Below, piece by piece: positions 60,914 to 64,000 of a stretch of 64,000 nt of DNA. The translations under genes were made by a program, and so were the position numbers. Each line of letters opens with the position of its first letter. Position 1 is the stretch's first letter. The notes beneath the pieces were generated by a model, which made no database searches, had not been told where the DNA came from, and saw only the letters and a program-made list of their open reading frames with translations. Origin of the DNA: Mixta calida (lineage in GTDB: Bacteria > Pseudomonadota > Gammaproteobacteria > Enterobacterales > Enterobacteriaceae); contig NZ_CP026378.1 in the NCBI RefSeq assembly GCF_002953215.1, positions 310,001 through 374,000 of the forward strand. Direction: 5' to 3'.

Positions 60914-61647
60914 CGCATCCCTGGCCTTATCCGCGCATCGTCGCGCATCGCGGCGGCGGCAAACTGGCGCCGGAAAATACCCTCGCCGCCATTGATACCG
61001 GCGCCCGCTACGGGCATACCATGATTGAATTTGACGTCAAGCTGTCGCGCGATGAGCAGATCTTCCTGCTGCATGACGATACGCTCGATCGCACCAGCAA
61101 CGGCTGGGGCGTGGCGGGCGAGCTGCCGTGGGAAAAGCTGGCGCAGCTGGATGCGGGCGGCTGGTTCGGCAGCGCTTTCGAGGCGGAGCGGCTGCCGCTG
61201 CTGTCGGAGGTGGCGGCACGCTGTCGTCAGCATCATTTGATGGCCAATATCGAGATCAAGCCGACCACCGGCAGCGAACGACATACCGGGCAAGCGGTAG
61301 CGCTGGCGGCGCGTGCGCTCTGGCGCGGCGAAACGCCGCCGCTGCTTTCTTCCTTCTCCTTCGAGGCGCTGGAGGCGGCGATGCAGGCGGCGCCGGAACT
61401 GCCGCGCGGCCTGCTGTTGGATGAGTGGGATGAAAACTGGCAGGCGATGACGCAGGCGCTGGACTGCGTCTCCCTGCACCTGAATCATCGTTTACTGAAC
61501 GCGGCGCGCACCGAAGAAATCAAGCGCGCCGGATTAAGGATTCTGGTTTATACCGTCAACCAACCCGAACGCGCGCGCCTGCTGCTGGAGTGGGGCGTCG
61601 ATGCGATCTGTACTGACCGCATCGATATCATCGGCCCCGATTTCTGA
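60910..61647 (+). CDS. ugpQ: Glycerophosphodiester phosphodiesterase UgpQ
   Basis: A 245-residue cytoplasmic GDPD hydrolysing imported glycerophosphodiesters to glycerol-3-phosphate and alcohol. The catalytic pattern [19 protein letters not shown] and [20 protein letters not shown] is intact. ATG 60910 overlaps the ugpC stop (ATGA); an earlier start inside ugpC is rejected. The gene ends three bases before the convergent yhhA stop. Confidence 0.96.
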   Translation: MTHPWPYPRIVAHRGGGKLAPENTLAAIDTGARYGHTMIEFDVKLSRDEQIFLLHDDTLDRTSNGWGVAGELPWEKLAQLDAGGWFGSAFEAERLPLLSEVAARCRQHHLMANIEIKPTTGSERHTGQAVALAARALWRGETPPLLSSFSFEALEAAMQAAPELPRGLLLDEWDENWQAMTQALDCVSLHLNHRLLNAARTEEIKRAGLRILVYTVNQPERARLLLEWGVDAICTDRIDIIGPDF

Positions 61648-61650
61648 CCA

Positions 61651-61950
61651 TCAGTTGTTATTCTGATTGATTGGCGGGTAGTGACTGGTGCTGCCCGGCT
61701 GCGACTGGATCACGCGCTGCTGCGTGCTGTTGCGCTGCTCTTGCAGACGGCGCTGCGTCTGCTGCGTTTGCCACTGCTGATCCTGACGCAGCTTATTCTG
61801 CTGCTGCGCCTGGTTCGACTGCATCTGGTTTTGCAGCCGCTGCTGGCTTGGGTTGTAGCCGGGCTGGTTCGGGTTATTGTTGTTGTTAAGCATATTCGCC
61901 ATGCCGCTAAGCGGCAGCAATGCGATAAAAACCATCAGTAATTTTTTCAC
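61651..61950 (-). CDS. yhhA: DUF2756 secreted protein YhhA
   Basis: A 99-residue protein with a signal peptide (MKKLLMVFIALLPLSGMA) and a low-complexity, Asn- and Gln-rich mature part (NMLNNNNNPNQPGYNPSQQR, RLQEQRNSTQQRV). It matches YhhA/DUF2756 and its place between ugpQ and ggt. Periplasmic; function unknown. Confidence 0.9.
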   Translation of the reverse strand: MKKLLMVFIALLPLSGMANMLNNNNNPNQPGYNPSQQRLQNQMQSNQAQQQNKLRQDQQWQTQQTQRRLQEQRNSTQQRVIQSQPGSTSHYPPINQNNN

Positions 61951-62131
61951 TTTCTTTCTCCTTCCAGGACGACGACGCCGTCGTCCGTTGCCTTCTCTAA
62001 GTTTAACTCACCCTGCGCTATCGGCATGACGACGCGCGCTAATTTGCGTTAATTCTCGCTTTTTCGGCTTACTTTGTGCATGTTTATCAAAAGTAAACAC
62101 AATGTAAAAAACAATAAGGCGGGTGAATGAT

Positions 62132-63880
62132 ATGCAAAAAAATATGAAGGGTTGGGGGCTGGCCGCGTCGCTGCTGGCATCGCTCTGGGGCGCGCCAACC
62201 TTAGCGCTGGTGCAAAACGCGCCGCCGGTGTCCTATGGCATCGAAGCGGATACGTTCCATCCGGTAAGGGCGCAGCAGGGCATGGTCGCTTCGGTCGACG
62301 CCACCGCGACGCAGGTTGGGGTGGATATTCTGCGACAGGGCGGCAACGCCGTCGATGCCGCCGTCGCGGTCGGTTTTGCGCTGGCGGTTACCCATCCGCA
62401 GGCGGGCAACCTGGGCGGCGGCGGCTTTATGCTGTTGCGCACCGCCGCCGGACGCACCACCGCCATCGATTTCCGCGAAATCGCGCCGTCGCGCGCCAGC
62501 CGCGATATGTTCCTGGATAAGCAGGGCAACGCCGACAGCAAGCTCTCTCTGACCTCGCCGCTCGCTTCCGGCACGCCGGGCACGGTGGCGGGCTTCGCGC
62601 TGGCGGCGCAAAAATATGGCACCCTGCCGTTAAGCCGCCTGCTGCAACCGGCGATCAAACTGGCGCAGGAGGGCATTGTCGTCAATGACGCGCTGGCCGA
62701 CGATCTGAACACCTACGGCAAAGAAGTCTTGCTGAGCCACGACAACAGCCGGGCGATCTTCTTTAAGCCGGACGGCGCGCCTTATCAGAAAGGCGAGCGG
62801 CTGGTGCAGAAGAATCTGGCGCACAGCCTGTCGCTAATTGCGCAGCAGGGGCCGGACGCCTTCTATAAAGGCGCCATCGCCGATGAGATTGCGGCGGAAA
62901 TGGCCGGGAACGGCGGATTGATTGGCAAAGCGGACCTGGCGAATTATCGCGCAATTGAGCGTCAGCCGATCGGCGGCAGCTATCGTGGCTATCAGGTCTT
63001 CTCCATGCCGCCGCCATCCTCCGGCGGCATTCATATCGTGCAGATCCTGAATATTCTGGAGAACTTCGACCTGGCGAAAATGGGCTTCGGCAGCGCCGAT
63101 GCGATTCAGGTGATGGCGGAGGCGGAAAAGTATGCCTATGCCGATCGCTCTGAATATCTGGGCGACCCCGATTTTGTTAAGGTGCCCTGGCAGGCACTGA
63201 CCAGCAAAGCCTATGCGAAATCGCTGGCGCAGCAAATCGATGTCGCCAAAGCGCGTCCGTCGGATCAGATCAAGCCCGGTAAGCTGGAGCCCTATGAAAG
63301 CAACCAGACCACTCACTTCTCCGTTGTGGATAAGCAGGGCAATGCCGTGGCGGTCACCTACACGCTGAATACCAACTTCGGCAGCGGCATCGTCGCGGGT
63401 AAAAGCGGCATTCTGCTGAACAACGAAATGGATGATTTCTCCGCGCGTCCCGGCACGCCGAACGTTTACGGTCTGGTAGGCGGCGAGGCGAACGCCATTC
63501 AGCCGGGCAAACGGCCGCTTTCGTCAATGTCGCCGACTATCGTGGTGAAAGAGGGTAAAACCTGGCTGGTTACCGGCAGTCCGGGCGGCAGCCGCATTAT
63601 TACTACCGTGTTGCAAATGGTGGTGAACAGCATCGATTTCGGTATGAACGTGGCGGAGGCGACCAGCGCGCCGCGCTTTCATCACCAGTGGCTGCCGGAT
63701 CAGCTGCGGGTTGAGAAGGGCTTTAGCCCCGATACGCTGAAGCTGCTGAGCGCGAAGGGGCAGAATGTCGAAGTACTGCCGGCGATGGGGAGCACCCAGA
63801 GCATTATGATCGGGCCTGACGGTACGCTGTACGGCGCGTCCGACCCGCGCACCGTCGATGATTTAACGGCAGGGTATTGA
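62132..63880 (+). CDS. ggt: Gamma-glutamyltransferase Ggt
   Basis: A periplasmic enzyme of about 582 residues cleaving the gamma-glutamyl bond of glutathione. After a signal peptide (GLAASLLASLWGAPTLALV), the proenzyme is autocleaved before T393 in ESNQTTHFSVVD, giving large and small subunits. PLSSMSPTIVV and TGSPGGSRIITTVLQ form the substrate site. ATG 62132 with AAGGCGGG at good distance is chosen; a GTG three codons upstream is possible. Confidence 0.96.
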   Translation: MQKNMKGWGLAASLLASLWGAPTLALVQNAPPVSYGIEADTFHPVRAQQGMVASVDATATQVGVDILRQGGNAVDAAVAVGFALAVTHPQAGNLGGGGFMLLRTAAGRTTAIDFREIAPSRASRDMFLDKQGNADSKLSLTSPLASGTPGTVAGFALAAQKYGTLPLSRLLQPAIKLAQEGIVVNDALADDLNTYGKEVLLSHDNSRAIFFKPDGAPYQKGERLVQKNLAHSLSLIAQQGPDAFYKGAIADEIAAEMAGNGGLIGKADLANYRAIERQPIGGSYRGYQVFSMPPPSSGGIHIVQILNILENFDLAKMGFGSADAIQVMAEAEKYAYADRSEYLGDPDFVKVPWQALTSKAYAKSLAQQIDVAKARPSDQIKPGKLEPYESNQTTHFSVVDKQGNAVAVTYTLNTNFGSGIVAGKSGILLNNEMDDFSARPGTPNVYGLVGGEANAIQPGKRPLSSMSPTIVVKEGKTWLVTGSPGGSRIITTVLQMVVNSIDFGMNVAEATSAPRFHHQWLPDQLRVEKGFSPDTLKLLSAKGQNVEVLPAMGSTQSIMIGPDGTLYGASDPRTVDDLTAGY

Positions 63881-63938
63881 TCGTTAGCGAATGCCGGGTC
63901 GGCCGGGTATGCGACCGGCCCGGACAGGCATCGCGGCG

Positions 63939-64000
63939 TTACGTGCGCGGCGGACGCAGCCGCGCCATATAATGCACGTCCACCCATTCACCCGCACGCA
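63939..64000 (-). CDS. yhhY: GNAT acetyltransferase YhhY, C-terminal end (partial)
   Basis: The last 20 codons of a minus-strand gene run into the window edge, ending GEWVDVHYMARLRPPRT then stop. This resembles the YhhY end NGEYVDAYYMARVK from E. coli, where yhhY lies near ggt. Family: N-acetyltransferase reported to act on amino acids such as phenylalanine and methionine. Only the tail is visible, so the call rests on a short match plus context. Confidence 0.65.
   Translation of the reverse strand, partial: RAGEWVDVHYMARLRPPRT

Overview
The window is a chromosomal segment of a gamma-proteobacterium of the order Enterobacterales. The right-hand part has the gene order known from Escherichia coli: yhhS, (iol insert), dcrB, yhhQ, tusA, yhhN, yhhM, yhhL, rsmD, ftsYEX, rpoH, panM, liv, ugp, yhhA, ggt, yhhY. 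The left part combines pqqABCDEF, an isolated hemB, proP and uxuA in an order unlike E. coli. Together with the GC-rich codon use this suggests an Erwiniaceae-type organism (Pantoea, Mixta or Erwinia). That assignment is an inference, not something the sequence proves. No rRNA, tRNA, CRISPR array, phage or intact insertion sequence was seen.

Layout. 0.2-6 kb: yhiN; then an AT-rich patch with a membrane-anchored CadC-like regulator, a probably frameshifted small exported protein, an orphan LuxR-type regulator and a small-RNA locus whose core matches ArcZ; then a zinc alcohol dehydrogenase and a CinA/PncC-type amidase. 6.3-10.4 kb: an autotransporter with a Pro-Glu-Pro-Thr repeat linker and an exported alpha/beta hydrolase. 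10.4-17.3 kb: a 127-bp ERIC element, an M19 dipeptidase and the complete PQQ operon. 17.4-22.7 kb: a GAF-GGDEF cyclase, hemB, a small heat-shock protein with a probable RNA thermometer, a metallo-hydrolase and a second zinc alcohol dehydrogenase. 22.8-29.5 kb: proP, uxuA with its divergent GntR regulator, the yhhT-type transporter and yhhS. 29.6-42 kb: a myo-inositol catabolic cluster (iolI, iolA, iolB, an RpiR-type regulator, an iolC/DUF2090 fusion, iolD, iolG, iolH, iolE) lying between yhhS and dcrB. 42-64 kb: the conserved core block.

How the genes work together. The pqq operon makes the PQQ cofactor from the 25-residue PqqA peptide, whose gene is followed by a hairpin terminator that probably sets a high PqqA:enzyme ratio. 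The iol genes take myo-inositol through oxidation (IolG), dehydration (IolE), ring hydrolysis (IolD), isomerisation (IolB), phosphorylation and aldol cleavage (the IolC fusion) to the semialdehyde oxidised by IolA. All three divergent or regulator promoters carry repeated ATGAAAT/ATTTCAT words that are candidate operators. FtsY/FtsE/FtsX serve membrane protein targeting and division, and RpoH, preceded by a good sigma-E promoter, controls the heat-shock response. The liv and ugp operons import branched-chain amino acids and glycerol-3-phosphate, and ugp is preceded by a clear Pho-box array.

The most notable item is the ArcZ-like RNA at about 4.15-4.21 kb, away from the arcB neighbourhood where arcZ is normally found.
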